From the NCBI GenBank assembly GCA_964498255.1, contig CAZCGW010000003.1:62001-126000 (forward strand): 64,000 nucleotides of DNA, given 5' to 3'. Shown here in pieces: positions 43,560 to 52,037 of this stretch. Both the position numbers and the translations under genes were made by a program. Within the stretch, counting starts at the first letter, position 1; every line of letters starts with the position of its first letter. Origin of the DNA: Fluviibacter sp964498255. Its GTDB lineage: Bacteria; Pseudomonadota; Gammaproteobacteria; Burkholderiales; Rhodocyclaceae. The notes beneath the pieces are model-generated. The model ran no database searches. It was not told where the DNA came from and saw only the letters and a program-made list of their open reading frames with translations.

Positions 43560-44169
43560 AGGCGCGACGCAAGTCGATATGTGCCCGGATTAAGGGCTGG
43601 ATGGCCGTGCCGTAAATGTGTTGCTGGCCAGAGAGAATAGCGCGCAAAGTCCCCCGGGCAAAAGCCAGGGTGTCGAGCGCCATCAGGGCAGGGTCAAGAC
43701 CGGGTTTCAACTCCTTACGTGTTACAGCTTCCCGATAAAGCCGATCGAATGCCTCCAGGATATCTGTGCAAGGTTCGGTAATGATCTGGAGCACCTCGCC
43801 AAATTCTTCGACGTACTCGCAACGCAGCATCATGATCTCGTAGGTTTCTCTGGCGGCTGTGTTGGAGAGCAGGGCGCTGAACAGTTGCTGCAGGTAGTTG
43901 CCGAGTGCGGAGAGGGGTGACTCGTCAGCCTGTGGCGTAAGCAGGGATTGAAGCTGGTCAAACTCACTGGTGTATGTTTGTTTTACCGCAAGGAAAATCT
44001 CTGCCTTGTTGGCAAAGTACCAGTACACAGCGCCACGCGTTACGCCGGCCGCTTTGGCGACTTTGTCCAGGGTTGAACGGTTTACGCCTTCGGCATGAAA
44101 CACGCGTCGCGCAGCATCGATGATCTGTGCGCGGGTTTCAAGAGCCGCTTCTTTGGTTCTGCGTGCCAT
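43558..44169 (-). CDS. TetR/AcrR-family efflux regulator
   Basis: The 203-residue product has an N-terminal TetR helix-turn-helix (AALETRAQIIDAARRVFHAEGVNRSTLDKVAKAAGVTRGAVYWYFANKAEIF). Its ligand domain is like AcrR, TtgR and MexR-type TetR repressors of RND pumps (YEIMMLRCEYVEEFGEV). It is divergent from the adaptor gene of an RND operon. A 26-base inverted repeat in the shared spacer is its likely operator. Drug or toxic-compound binding would release repression. Confidence 0.92.
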   Translation of the reverse strand: MARRTKEAALETRAQIIDAARRVFHAEGVNRSTLDKVAKAAGVTRGAVYWYFANKAEIFLAVKQTYTSEFDQLQSLLTPQADESPLSALGNYLQQLFSALLSNTAARETYEIMMLRCEYVEEFGEVLQIITEPCTDILEAFDRLYREAVTRKELKPGLDPALMALDTLAFARGTLRAILSGQQHIYGTAIQPLIRAHIDLRRA

Positions 44170-44229
44170 GAGGTCGATTCGTTAGATATTCAAATCAGGA
44201 TGAGTGATAACCCTGCCGATTATAAGTGA

Positions 44230-44255
44230 ATATACATACATGCGGAAATGTATAT
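44230..44255. promoter_or_regulatory. Candidate operator of the TetR regulator, overlapping efflux promoter
   Basis: ATATACAT and ATGTATAT form an inverted repeat with a ten-base spacer (44230-44255), similar in size and AT-rich character to AcrR and TtgR operators. A TATAAT at 44253-44258 overlaps its right arm. On the minus strand another TATAAT (plus positions 44219-44224) serves the regulator gene. Binding would shut both promoters. Confidence 0.65.
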
Positions 44256-44293
44256 AATCTCGGATTCTGCTTTTGCTATCAGCCGGATGCCTC

Positions 44294-45520
44294 ATGTCTG
44301 TTAAACCGCCACGCATTAAAGTCTGGTTAAGCCAGCAGCTTGCCATTCTGTCGCCTAAATTCCGGGTGCTCACAGAGCAACCTGCGTACCAGAAGGCGCA
44401 ACGATTTTGTCAGGTGCAATGGCAACAGCATCGGCGCAGAACGCTGCTCTGGGGCGGCGCATTGCTGATCGTCGTCATTGCCTGGAATGGCTGGTCCTAC
44501 TGGCAGAAAATGCCTAAGGCACCACCACCTGTCCCTGTAACTTTGCTGGTTGCCGAGCCTACAACAGTACCTAATATCATCGAAGTGATGGCTCAGGCCG
44601 AAGGTGCTAACGAGACAGAAGTGCGTGCCCGAGTCGGCGGCATACTGGTTAAGCGCCTGTATGAAGAAGGCCAGAAGGTAAGTGCCGGACAGCCGCTGTT
44701 CCAGATCGATCCCGCGCCGTTCCGTATCAAGCTTGAAGAAGCCCAGGCCAAGGCTACCCAGACAGCGCGCGAAGCTGCTCGTCTGAAAAAACTCTACACA
44801 CAGCAGGCCGTTAGTCGCAAAGAAATGGACGACGCAGTTTCGGCCAATGAAATCGCTCAGGCCAATCTGAAAGAAGCGCAGTTGAATCTGCAATGGACCA
44901 CCGTTACGGCGCCTGTCAGTGGGGTTGCCGGGCGTGCGGTTCGTTCGGAAGGTAATCTGATCAGCACCAATGCCGATGGCAGCCTGCTCACAACACTGCA
45001 CCAGGTGAACCCGATCTGGATCCGCTTCGGCCTGTCTGATAACGAAACAGCCAACCTGCCGGGCGGTCGTCTGGACCCTGCAGCAGACACCACGGTGCAG
45101 CTCGTGATGGATGATGGCTCGATCTATCCGGAGATCGGCAAGATCAATTTCCAGTCGACCTTTATTGATCAGAAGCTCGGTACACAGCAATTGCGTGCAA
45201 CCTTCGCCAACCCCGATGAGAAACTCTTGCCGGGGCAGTTCCTGCGCGCCCGCATTAGTACGGGCAAGTTGGAAAACGTCTACCTGGTGCCGCAGGCAGC
45301 GGTGATTCAGTCAGACAAGGGCTTTATGGTCTGGGTGATGGGTGAGGACGGCAAAGTGATTCCAACGCCGATTAAACCGGGTGTCTGGTTCGGCAAAGAC
45401 TGGATCATTCTGGGGGGCTTGCAACCCGGCATGAAGATCGTTGTCGACAACATCATCAAAATCCGTCCGGGCGCCAGCGTTGTTCCAGCGCCTGTTAATG
45501 CAGCACCTGGTGCAAAGTAA
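44294..45520 (+). CDS. RND efflux membrane fusion protein (AcrA/MexA/TtgA family)
   Basis: The 408-residue periplasmic adaptor has HlyD-type lipoyl and beta-barrel domains (NETEVRARVGGILVKRLYEEGQKVSAGQPLFQIDPAPF, then TAPVSGVAGRAVRSEGNLIS). An alpha-helical hairpin lies between them. It lacks the usual lipoprotein lipobox. Instead residues 1-50 are basic and cytoplasmic and residues 51-66 form one transmembrane anchor. The start at ATG 44294 fits this, though an earlier in-frame ATG exists at 44273. It is followed after 12 bases by the pump gene. Confidence 0.93.
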   Translation: MSVKPPRIKVWLSQQLAILSPKFRVLTEQPAYQKAQRFCQVQWQQHRRRTLLWGGALLIVVIAWNGWSYWQKMPKAPPPVPVTLLVAEPTTVPNIIEVMAQAEGANETEVRARVGGILVKRLYEEGQKVSAGQPLFQIDPAPFRIKLEEAQAKATQTAREAARLKKLYTQQAVSRKEMDDAVSANEIAQANLKEAQLNLQWTTVTAPVSGVAGRAVRSEGNLISTNADGSLLTTLHQVNPIWIRFGLSDNETANLPGGRLDPAADTTVQLVMDDGSIYPEIGKINFQSTFIDQKLGTQQLRATFANPDEKLLPGQFLRARISTGKLENVYLVPQAAVIQSDKGFMVWVMGEDGKVIPTPIKPGVWFGKDWIILGGLQPGMKIVVDNIIKIRPGASVVPAPVNAAPGAK

Positions 45521-45532
45521 GGGCGGTTAATC

Positions 45533-48500
45533 GTGTTTTCGCGCTTCTTTATTCATCGGCCGATTTTTGCGGCGGTGATCTCGATCGTCATCGTGCTGGC
45601 CGGTCTGGTCGCTGGTCGTGTGCTGCCGGTGGCACACTATCCTGAGATTGCACCGCCAACCGTTATTATTTCGGCAAACTATCCGGGGGCTTCGACAGAA
45701 ACCCTGATGCGTACAGTGGCGGGTCCGATCGAAGAGCAGTTATCCGGTGTTGAAAACCTGATCTATTTCAGTTCTACCGCTGCATCGAATGGTTCGTTAA
45801 CGGTCACGGCAACTTTTGAGGTGGGCACCAACGTCGATATGGCGACGGTGAACGTCAATAACCGTGTAAAGATCGCCGAACCCCGTCTGCCAGATATCGT
45901 GCGTCAGTTCGGTGTCACGGTACAGAAGCGCTCTAACGATATTCTGCTAGTCGCAACGACGACCTCTCCTGACAATAGTCGCCCGGCGCTATTCCTGTCG
46001 AACTATGTCCTCATCAACATGCTCGATGAGCTCAAGCGTCTGCCAGGGGTAGGGGATGCACAAATCCTCGGTGCCAAAGATTATTCGATGCGCATCTGGC
46101 TACGTCCGGACAAAATGGCCCAGCTCGGTATCACCACTGCGGATATTTCGGCAGCCATTAGTGCCCAGAACAAGCAGAACGTTGCGGGCAAGATTGGTCA
46201 GGAGCCTGCGCAGCAGGGCCAGCAACTGGTCTATACCGTTACAGCCAAAGGTCGGTTGGCAACACCCGAACAGTTTGGCGATATTGTCCTTCGATCCAAA
46301 GGGCCCTCGGGCACGCTCCGCCTCAAAGATGTCGCACGTATCGAACTGGGTGCTGCCAACTACGATGCCAACACCACCTTGCTGGGTAAACCGGTGGCCA
46401 GCGTGGCGATCTTCCTGCAGTCCGGGGCCAATGCCCTGGAAACGGCAGAACGGGTACGCAACAAACTCGAGCAGCTCAAGACCCGCTTTCCATCCGGTGT
46501 GGATTACGTCATTCCCTATGACACCACCAAGTTCGTCAACGCGTCGATTCATGAAGTTGTCGTAACACTGGTCGAAGCCATGATTCTGGTAGCGGCCGTT
46601 GTATTCCTGTTTTTGCAGAACTGGCGTGCCACGCTTATTCCTTTATTGGCCGTGCCTGTATCTCTGATTGGCACCTTTGCCGGGCTGTGGGTACTGGGCT
46701 TTTCGATTAATACCCTCACGCTGTTCGCCATGGTGCTGGCCATTGGTATTGTGGTTGATGATGCCATTGTCGTATTGGAAAACGTCGAACGTCTGATGAA
46801 AGAGCGTCGCCTGCCGCCCAAGCAGGCAGCTGTTGAGGCTATGCGTGAAGTCTCTGGCGCTGTTGTTGCCATCGTGCTCGTGCTCAGCGCCGTGTTTATT
46901 CCGGTAGCGTTCCTGGGCGGTATTGCCGGTAAGCTCTATCAGCAGTTTGCCGTTACCGTGGCCATTGCTGTGACCCTGTCGGGCATTGTTGCGCTGACAC
47001 TCACGCCGGCCTTGTGCGGTGTGCTGCTCAGTAATAAGCACGATGAGCCTTATGAAGTTTTCAAACCATTCAATGAGATGTTTGCCAGGTTGACGGATAG
47101 TTACACCAGACTGGTCGATAAAACATTGCATCACCGCATCATCGGTACCAGTGTATTCACGGCCGTGGTGCTGGGTTGCCTGCTCATGTACCGGTTGGTT
47201 CCAGGTGGTTTTGTGCCACCGGAAGACCAGGGCTATCTGATCAGTGCACTGGTCTTGCCGGATGGTGCCAGCCTGCAACGTACCGAAAAATCGGGTCTGG
47301 CTTTTCAGGAAGCCGTTGTACAGAATCCCGGCGTTGATAAGGTTTTCGTGATTGCCGGTAACGACATTATTGGTGGCGGTATGCGACCGAATGCCGGTAC
47401 CGTCTTTATCCCACTCAAGGACTGGTCCGTGCGTGAGACCGATTCGACCACGATGGCAAAAATTTTCACCGGTCTGGGTATGACGCTGCGTGACGGTATG
47501 GCACTGGTGTTCAACCCGCCCGCCATACGGGGGATTGGTTCGGCCGGTGGTTTCGAGTTTTATGTTCAGTCACGCGGTGATGACTCCGTGCAGAAACTGG
47601 CCAAAGTTTCAGGTGCGCTGGGTGATGCGTTAAAGAAGCGACCTGAACTCACTGGGATTAACTCTTTCTTCCGACCGACCTCACCGCAGCTTTATGTCGA
47701 AGTGGATGAAAGCAAGGCGATCTCACTAGGTATCCCTGTGGCTGATGTGTATCAGGCGCTGCAGGCCAGCATGGGTTCGCTGTATGTGAATGACTTCAAT
47801 ATCAGCGGGCGCACGTATCGCGTGCAGATGCAGGCCGATGCGCTTTATCGGGCCAAACCAACCGACCTGGGGCAGATTTATGTGCGCGCAGACAACGGAG
47901 CGATGGTGCCCGTATCTGCATTGATTAAAACCAGTTCCGTGATTGGTCCGGAACAGCTGGAACGATTCAACGGCGTGCTCTCTGCCAAATTCCTGGGGAA
48001 TGGTGTGCCGGGAGTCAGTTCGGGTGATGCCATCCGGATCGTGCAGGAAGTAGCCAATGAAACCTTGCCGCCCGGCTACGATCTGGCCTGGTCCGGGCAG
48101 GCCTTCCAGCAAATCCGTACGGGTAATACCTCCGGCCTGGCTTTTGTCTTTGGCATCATCATGGTCTTCTTGATTCTGGCGGCGCAATACGAACGCTGGT
48201 CTTTGCCGCTGGCGGTAATTCTTGGTGTGCCTTTTGCCTTGTTTGGGGCGCTATTTGCTGTGCTCTTACGGGGCATGCCGAGCGACATCTATTTCCAGAT
48301 TGGTCTGGTGGTTCTGGTCGGCCTTTCAGCCAAGAATGCCATTCTGATTGTGGAGTTTGCGTCGCAGAAACGCGCAGAAGGTATGAGTGTTTATGATGCG
48401 GCATTGCATGCGGCGCGCTTGCGTTTCCGTCCCATCGTTATGACATCGTTAGCGTTTATTCTCGGCGTCTTCCCTCTGGTTATTTCAACGGGTGCGGGCG

Positions 48501-48664
48501 CTGCAGCACGGCGTTCTATGGGCACGGGCGTATTCGGCGGCATGCTGGCGTCTACCTTCATCGCCACCATTTTCATACCGCTCTTCTTTACTTGGTTGTC
48601 GGGAAGAAATAAGAAGCGGGATCTGTTTCCTGGCGAAGCGAAGCAGGAGACTCATCATGACTAA
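45533..48664 (+). CDS. RND multidrug efflux pump, inner-membrane transporter (AcrB/MexB/TtgB family)
   Basis: The 1043-residue hydrophobe/amphiphile RND protein begins SRFFIHRPIFAAVISIVIVLAG. It has 12 transmembrane helices and two large periplasmic loops. The proton-relay Asp pair is in GIVVDDAIVVLENVER near residue 408, and GLSAKNAILIVEFA carries the relay Lys in the second half. It starts at GTG. It overlaps the outer-membrane gene by eight bases. Substrates cannot be read from sequence. Confidence 0.96.
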   Translation: MFSRFFIHRPIFAAVISIVIVLAGLVAGRVLPVAHYPEIAPPTVIISANYPGASTETLMRTVAGPIEEQLSGVENLIYFSSTAASNGSLTVTATFEVGTNVDMATVNVNNRVKIAEPRLPDIVRQFGVTVQKRSNDILLVATTTSPDNSRPALFLSNYVLINMLDELKRLPGVGDAQILGAKDYSMRIWLRPDKMAQLGITTADISAAISAQNKQNVAGKIGQEPAQQGQQLVYTVTAKGRLATPEQFGDIVLRSKGPSGTLRLKDVARIELGAANYDANTTLLGKPVASVAIFLQSGANALETAERVRNKLEQLKTRFPSGVDYVIPYDTTKFVNASIHEVVVTLVEAMILVAAVVFLFLQNWRATLIPLLAVPVSLIGTFAGLWVLGFSINTLTLFAMVLAIGIVVDDAIVVLENVERLMKERRLPPKQAAVEAMREVSGAVVAIVLVLSAVFIPVAFLGGIAGKLYQQFAVTVAIAVTLSGIVALTLTPALCGVLLSNKHDEPYEVFKPFNEMFARLTDSYTRLVDKTLHHRIIGTSVFTAVVLGCLLMYRLVPGGFVPPEDQGYLISALVLPDGASLQRTEKSGLAFQEAVVQNPGVDKVFVIAGNDIIGGGMRPNAGTVFIPLKDWSVRETDSTTMAKIFTGLGMTLRDGMALVFNPPAIRGIGSAGGFEFYVQSRGDDSVQKLAKVSGALGDALKKRPELTGINSFFRPTSPQLYVEVDESKAISLGIPVADVYQALQASMGSLYVNDFNISGRTYRVQMQADALYRAKPTDLGQIYVRADNGAMVPVSALIKTSSVIGPEQLERFNGVLSAKFLGNGVPGVSSGDAIRIVQEVANETLPPGYDLAWSGQAFQQIRTGNTSGLAFVFGIIMVFLILAAQYERWSLPLAVILGVPFALFGALFAVLLRGMPSDIYFQIGLVVLVGLSAKNAILIVEFASQKRAEGMSVYDAALHAARLRFRPIVMTSLAFILGVFPLVISTGAGAAARRSMGTGVFGGMLASTFIATIFIPLFFTWLSGRNKKRDLFPGEAKQETHHD

Positions 48665-50084
48665 GCGTCTCTATCCGCTGTGGGCATTGTGCGTCATAGG
48701 GCTCTCAGCCTGTACCGTTGGGCCCGACTACGAACGACCTAAAATGGATCTGCCCGGGCAGTACAACGCCGATGTGCCGCAGTCATCCGAGCCGGGCGCT
48801 TCCGCAAAAGCGCCGGTAGCGATTCAGCAGGATTGGTGGACGCTGTTTAATGATCCAGAGCTGAACAAGCTAGAGGAACTGGCGCTGGCCAACAACGCCG
48901 ATCTGCAGATTGCCGTTGCCCGTATCGCTCAGGCACAAGGCATGGCGCTGCAAGCGGGCTCAGCGCAGTACCCGAATCTTTCATTGGCCGGTAGCGGTAC
49001 ACGTTCATCACAAGGAGCGGCGGCATCTTCGAGCGGCATTGATTATCTCGATAGTAACTATCAGGGAAATGTTGGCTTCTCTTACGAAATTGACCTGTGG
49101 GGCAAGGTACGTCGCACGGTGGAGTCTGCCGACGCGCAGCTCAAAGCCAGTGTCTTCGATCGGGATAGCGTTCGCCTGGTGCTGGAAGGTAGCGTTGCCA
49201 AAGCCTATATGAACCTGCGGGCGCTGGATGCGCAGATCAAGGTCACCGGCAGCTCAATACAGACCCGTCGGGATACCTTGCGTATCGCCCAGGCAAAACT
49301 GGATGGTGGCCTGGTCTCACCACTTGATATCAACCAGGCGCAGGCGACCTTATCCAGCATTCAAGCCGTCCAGTCAGAACTGGTGCGGCAGCGGGCCATT
49401 GCCCAGAATCAGTTGGCGGTCCTTACCGGCAAACTGGATCTCAAAATCCCCGCCGGAGGTCTGGAGCATCTTCCCGTGCCACCAATGCCGCCGGTTGGTT
49501 TACCTTCGGAATTGCTAGAGGGTCGGCCAGATGTTCGCAAGGCAGAAGAACAGCTGGTATCGGCCAATGCACAGATTGGCGTCGCCAAAGCGAACTTCTT
49601 CCCGTCGTTCTCGCTGTCGGGCCTATATGGGGCGCAAAGCGTTGGCTTTACGAGTTTCCTTTCAGCGGGCGGTTCCGTATGGGCGGCCACACTGGGTGCC
49701 ATGCAACCGGTATTTACAGGCTGGTTGCTAACGGGTCAGCTCGATTCTGCCAAGGGTAAACAGCAGGAAGCGGTAGCCAATTACGTTAAAACCGTGCGCA
49801 CCGCTTTTGCCGAAGTCGGTGACTCGATGATTTCCGTACAGCAAACGCGCGAAAGCGGCGAACATTTGTCCGTTCAGGTAGCTTCGGCGACTAAAGCCCA
49901 GCAGATATCGATCCTGCGTTATCAGGGCGGCTATGTAGATTACCTCACCGTGCTGGAAGCGCAGCGTGTGGCCAACGAAGCCAGCCTGGCTTATGCCCGT
50001 AATCGGGGCAACCAGCTGCAGGCTAGCGTAGATCTTTTCCGTGCCCTGGGTGGCGGCTGGCGAAATGCGCCTGCCGTTCAATAG
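48657..50084 (+). CDS. RND efflux outer-membrane lipoprotein (OprM/TtgC/NodT family)
   Basis: The 475-residue TolC-type channel has a lipoprotein signal with lipobox LSAC (C19). Two OEP repeats follow (LNKLEELALANNADLQIAVARIAQAQ in the first, LLEGRPDVRKAEEQLVSANAQIGVAKANFFPSFSLSG in the second). It is the third gene of the TetR-controlled pump operon, coupled to the pump by an eight-base overlap. The ATG at 48657 fits the signal peptide. Confidence 0.95.
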   Translation: MTKRLYPLWALCVIGLSACTVGPDYERPKMDLPGQYNADVPQSSEPGASAKAPVAIQQDWWTLFNDPELNKLEELALANNADLQIAVARIAQAQGMALQAGSAQYPNLSLAGSGTRSSQGAAASSSGIDYLDSNYQGNVGFSYEIDLWGKVRRTVESADAQLKASVFDRDSVRLVLEGSVAKAYMNLRALDAQIKVTGSSIQTRRDTLRIAQAKLDGGLVSPLDINQAQATLSSIQAVQSELVRQRAIAQNQLAVLTGKLDLKIPAGGLEHLPVPPMPPVGLPSELLEGRPDVRKAEEQLVSANAQIGVAKANFFPSFSLSGLYGAQSVGFTSFLSAGGSVWAATLGAMQPVFTGWLLTGQLDSAKGKQQEAVANYVKTVRTAFAEVGDSMISVQQTRESGEHLSVQVASATKAQQISILRYQGGYVDYLTVLEAQRVANEASLAYARNRGNQLQASVDLFRALGGGWRNAPAVQ

Positions 50085-50099
50085 GGGATTCGCGCTGAT

Positions 50100-50639
50100 A
50101 TGACGACGAAGATGACCTCGATTTTCCCGCGGACACCTGATCGCAATCTAGTGCTGATCGGCCTGCCTGGTGTGGGCAAGTCGACGGTAGGGGCTCTGCT
50201 GTCTAAGAGTTATGGTTGCCAATGCATCGATACCGATCAACTCATTGAACAGGCCGCCGGCGCGAATTTACAGCAGGTGCTGGAGCAACGTGGCGTGACG
50301 GTGCTTCGTGAACTTGAGTCAGAGGTCGTTTCCCGGGTCCAGGCGGCGGGGTGCATTATTGCAACGGGCGGTAGCGTGGTTTATAGCGATCAGGCGATGC
50401 GTCATTTGTCGGAGATCGGCTTTATTCTTTACTTGTGCGCACGTGCAGCTACCGTGCTGGAGCGTATGGGTGATTTTGCAGGGCGGGGTATTGTGCGGCT
50501 TCCAGGGCAGTCTATTCACAGCGTGATTGATGAGCGCTTACCCCTGTATGCGCATTATGCCGATGCCGTTATTGATGTGGATGACCTGATGCCGAATCAG
50601 GTGGTTGAAGCCTGGCAGAAGATATCAGCGGATAAATAA
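50100..50639 (+). CDS. Shikimate-kinase-like P-loop kinase
   Basis: The 179-residue product has the Walker A loop GLPGVGKSTVG, the DTD motif (CIDTDQLIEQ) and the C-terminal ERLPLYAHYAD motif of shikimate kinases. Two canonical features differ: the GGG shikimate-binding motif is GGS (IATGGSVVY) and the FRxxE motif is LRELE. No aroB follows. It lies 15 bases after the efflux operon and before rimO. It may be a divergent shikimate kinase or a relative with another substrate. Confidence 0.75.
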   Translation: MTTKMTSIFPRTPDRNLVLIGLPGVGKSTVGALLSKSYGCQCIDTDQLIEQAAGANLQQVLEQRGVTVLRELESEVVSRVQAAGCIIATGGSVVYSDQAMRHLSEIGFILYLCARAATVLERMGDFAGRGIVRLPGQSIHSVIDERLPLYAHYADAVIDVDDLMPNQVVEAWQKISADK

Positions 50640-50685
50640 CGTTTTGGCTATAGAGCTGTATCAGGTAGGTTGATAAAATGCGATC

Positions 50686-52026
50686 ATGACTAAAAAAACA
50701 CAAACACCCAAGGTGGGCATGGTCAGCCTGGGTTGCCCCAAAGCTGCTTCCGATAGTGAAGGCATTCTTACCCGCCTGCGTGCGGAAGGTTATGACATCG
50801 TTGGCGACTACGCCGGCGCGGATCTGGTGGTCGTTAATACCTGCGGATTTATTGATTCGGCTGTAGAAGAATCGCTGGACGCCATCGGCGAAGCCCTGCG
50901 TGAAAACGGTAAAGTCATTGTTACCGGATGCCTCGGTGCCCGCGAAGGCGTAGTTGAAACGGCACACCCAGACGTGCTGGCAGTCACCGGCCCGCATGCG
51001 CTGGATGAAGTGATGAGCATCGTGCATGACCATTTGCCGATGCCGCATGATCCGTACACCGATCTGGTGCCGCCGCAGGGTGTGCGTTTAACCCCGAAGC
51101 ACTATGCCTATCTGAAAATTTCCGAAGGCTGTAACCACCGCTGCACCTTCTGCATCATTCCATCGTTGCGAGGTGATCTCGAATCGCGCCCGATTGGCGA
51201 TGTGCTCAAAGAAGCCGAAACGCTGGCCAAGGCCGGTGTGAAAGAAGTGCTGGTGATTTCGCAAGACACCAGTGCTTACGGCGTCGATGTGAAATACCGC
51301 ACGGGTTTCTGGGAAGGCCGTCCGGTCAAGACGCAACTGCTGGCATTATGCGAAGCGCTGGGTGAGATGGGAATCTGGGTGCGTCTGCATTACGTGTACC
51401 CGTATCCGAGCGTGGACGACATTATTCCGCTTATGGCTCAGGGCAAGATCCTGCCGTATCTGGATATACCATTCCAGCACGCCAGCCAGCGTATCCTCAA
51501 AGCCATGAAGCGTCCGGCATCGTCCGAGAATGTGCTCAAGCGCATTAAAGCCTGGCGCGAGATATGTCCGGAGCTAGTGATCCGCTCGACCTTCATTACC
51601 GGTTTCCCTGGCGAAACCGAAGATGACTTTCAGGAGCTACTCGGCTTCCTGGAAGCAGCGCAACTGGATCGGGTGGGTGCTTTTGCCTATTCACCGGTAG
51701 ATGGTGCGCCGGCCAATGAACTGGCAGGCGCCGTGCCCGAAGAAGAGCGTGAGTCGCGGCGTATGCGTCTGATGCAGTTCCAGGCCGATATCTCCGCAGA
51801 GAAGTTGGCGCAGCGCATTGGCAACGAAGAAGTCATCGTCATTGATGAAGTCGATGAAGAGGGTGCCATCGGCCGTAGCTGGCGTGAAGCACCGGACATC
51901 GATGGCGTTGTTCAGGTGATGGGCTTTACCGATTGCGCACCGGGTGATCGTATCGCCGTACGCATCGTCGATGCCGATGATCACGATCTTTACGCCGAAC
52001 CCTTGTTGTCGGCATCTGTGAACTAA
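50686..52026 (+). CDS. rimO: Ribosomal protein S12 methylthiotransferase RimO
   Basis: RimO adds a methylthio group to Asp88/89 of ribosomal protein S12. The 446-residue radical SAM protein has the N-terminal UPF0004 cluster cysteines C17, C53 and C82. The radical SAM motif has C149, C153 and C156 (EGCNHRCTFC, normal CX3CX2C), and the C-terminal TRAM domain is present. The OsmC-YcaO protein, whose E. coli relative is linked to the same modification, is about 22 kb upstream. Confidence 0.96.
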   Translation: MTKKTQTPKVGMVSLGCPKAASDSEGILTRLRAEGYDIVGDYAGADLVVVNTCGFIDSAVEESLDAIGEALRENGKVIVTGCLGAREGVVETAHPDVLAVTGPHALDEVMSIVHDHLPMPHDPYTDLVPPQGVRLTPKHYAYLKISEGCNHRCTFCIIPSLRGDLESRPIGDVLKEAETLAKAGVKEVLVISQDTSAYGVDVKYRTGFWEGRPVKTQLLALCEALGEMGIWVRLHYVYPYPSVDDIIPLMAQGKILPYLDIPFQHASQRILKAMKRPASSENVLKRIKAWREICPELVIRSTFITGFPGETEDDFQELLGFLEAAQLDRVGAFAYSPVDGAPANELAGAVPEEERESRRMRLMQFQADISAEKLAQRIGNEEVIVIDEVDEEGAIGRSWREAPDIDGVVQVMGFTDCAPGDRIAVRIVDADDHDLYAEPLLSASVN

Positions 52027-52037
52027 GACTGCACACC

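Noticed and set aside
44327..45190. 287-residue antisense frame opposite the efflux adaptor gene
   Set aside because: It has low-complexity, Cys- and His-rich composition without motifs; the plus-strand gene is a clear AcrA-family protein.
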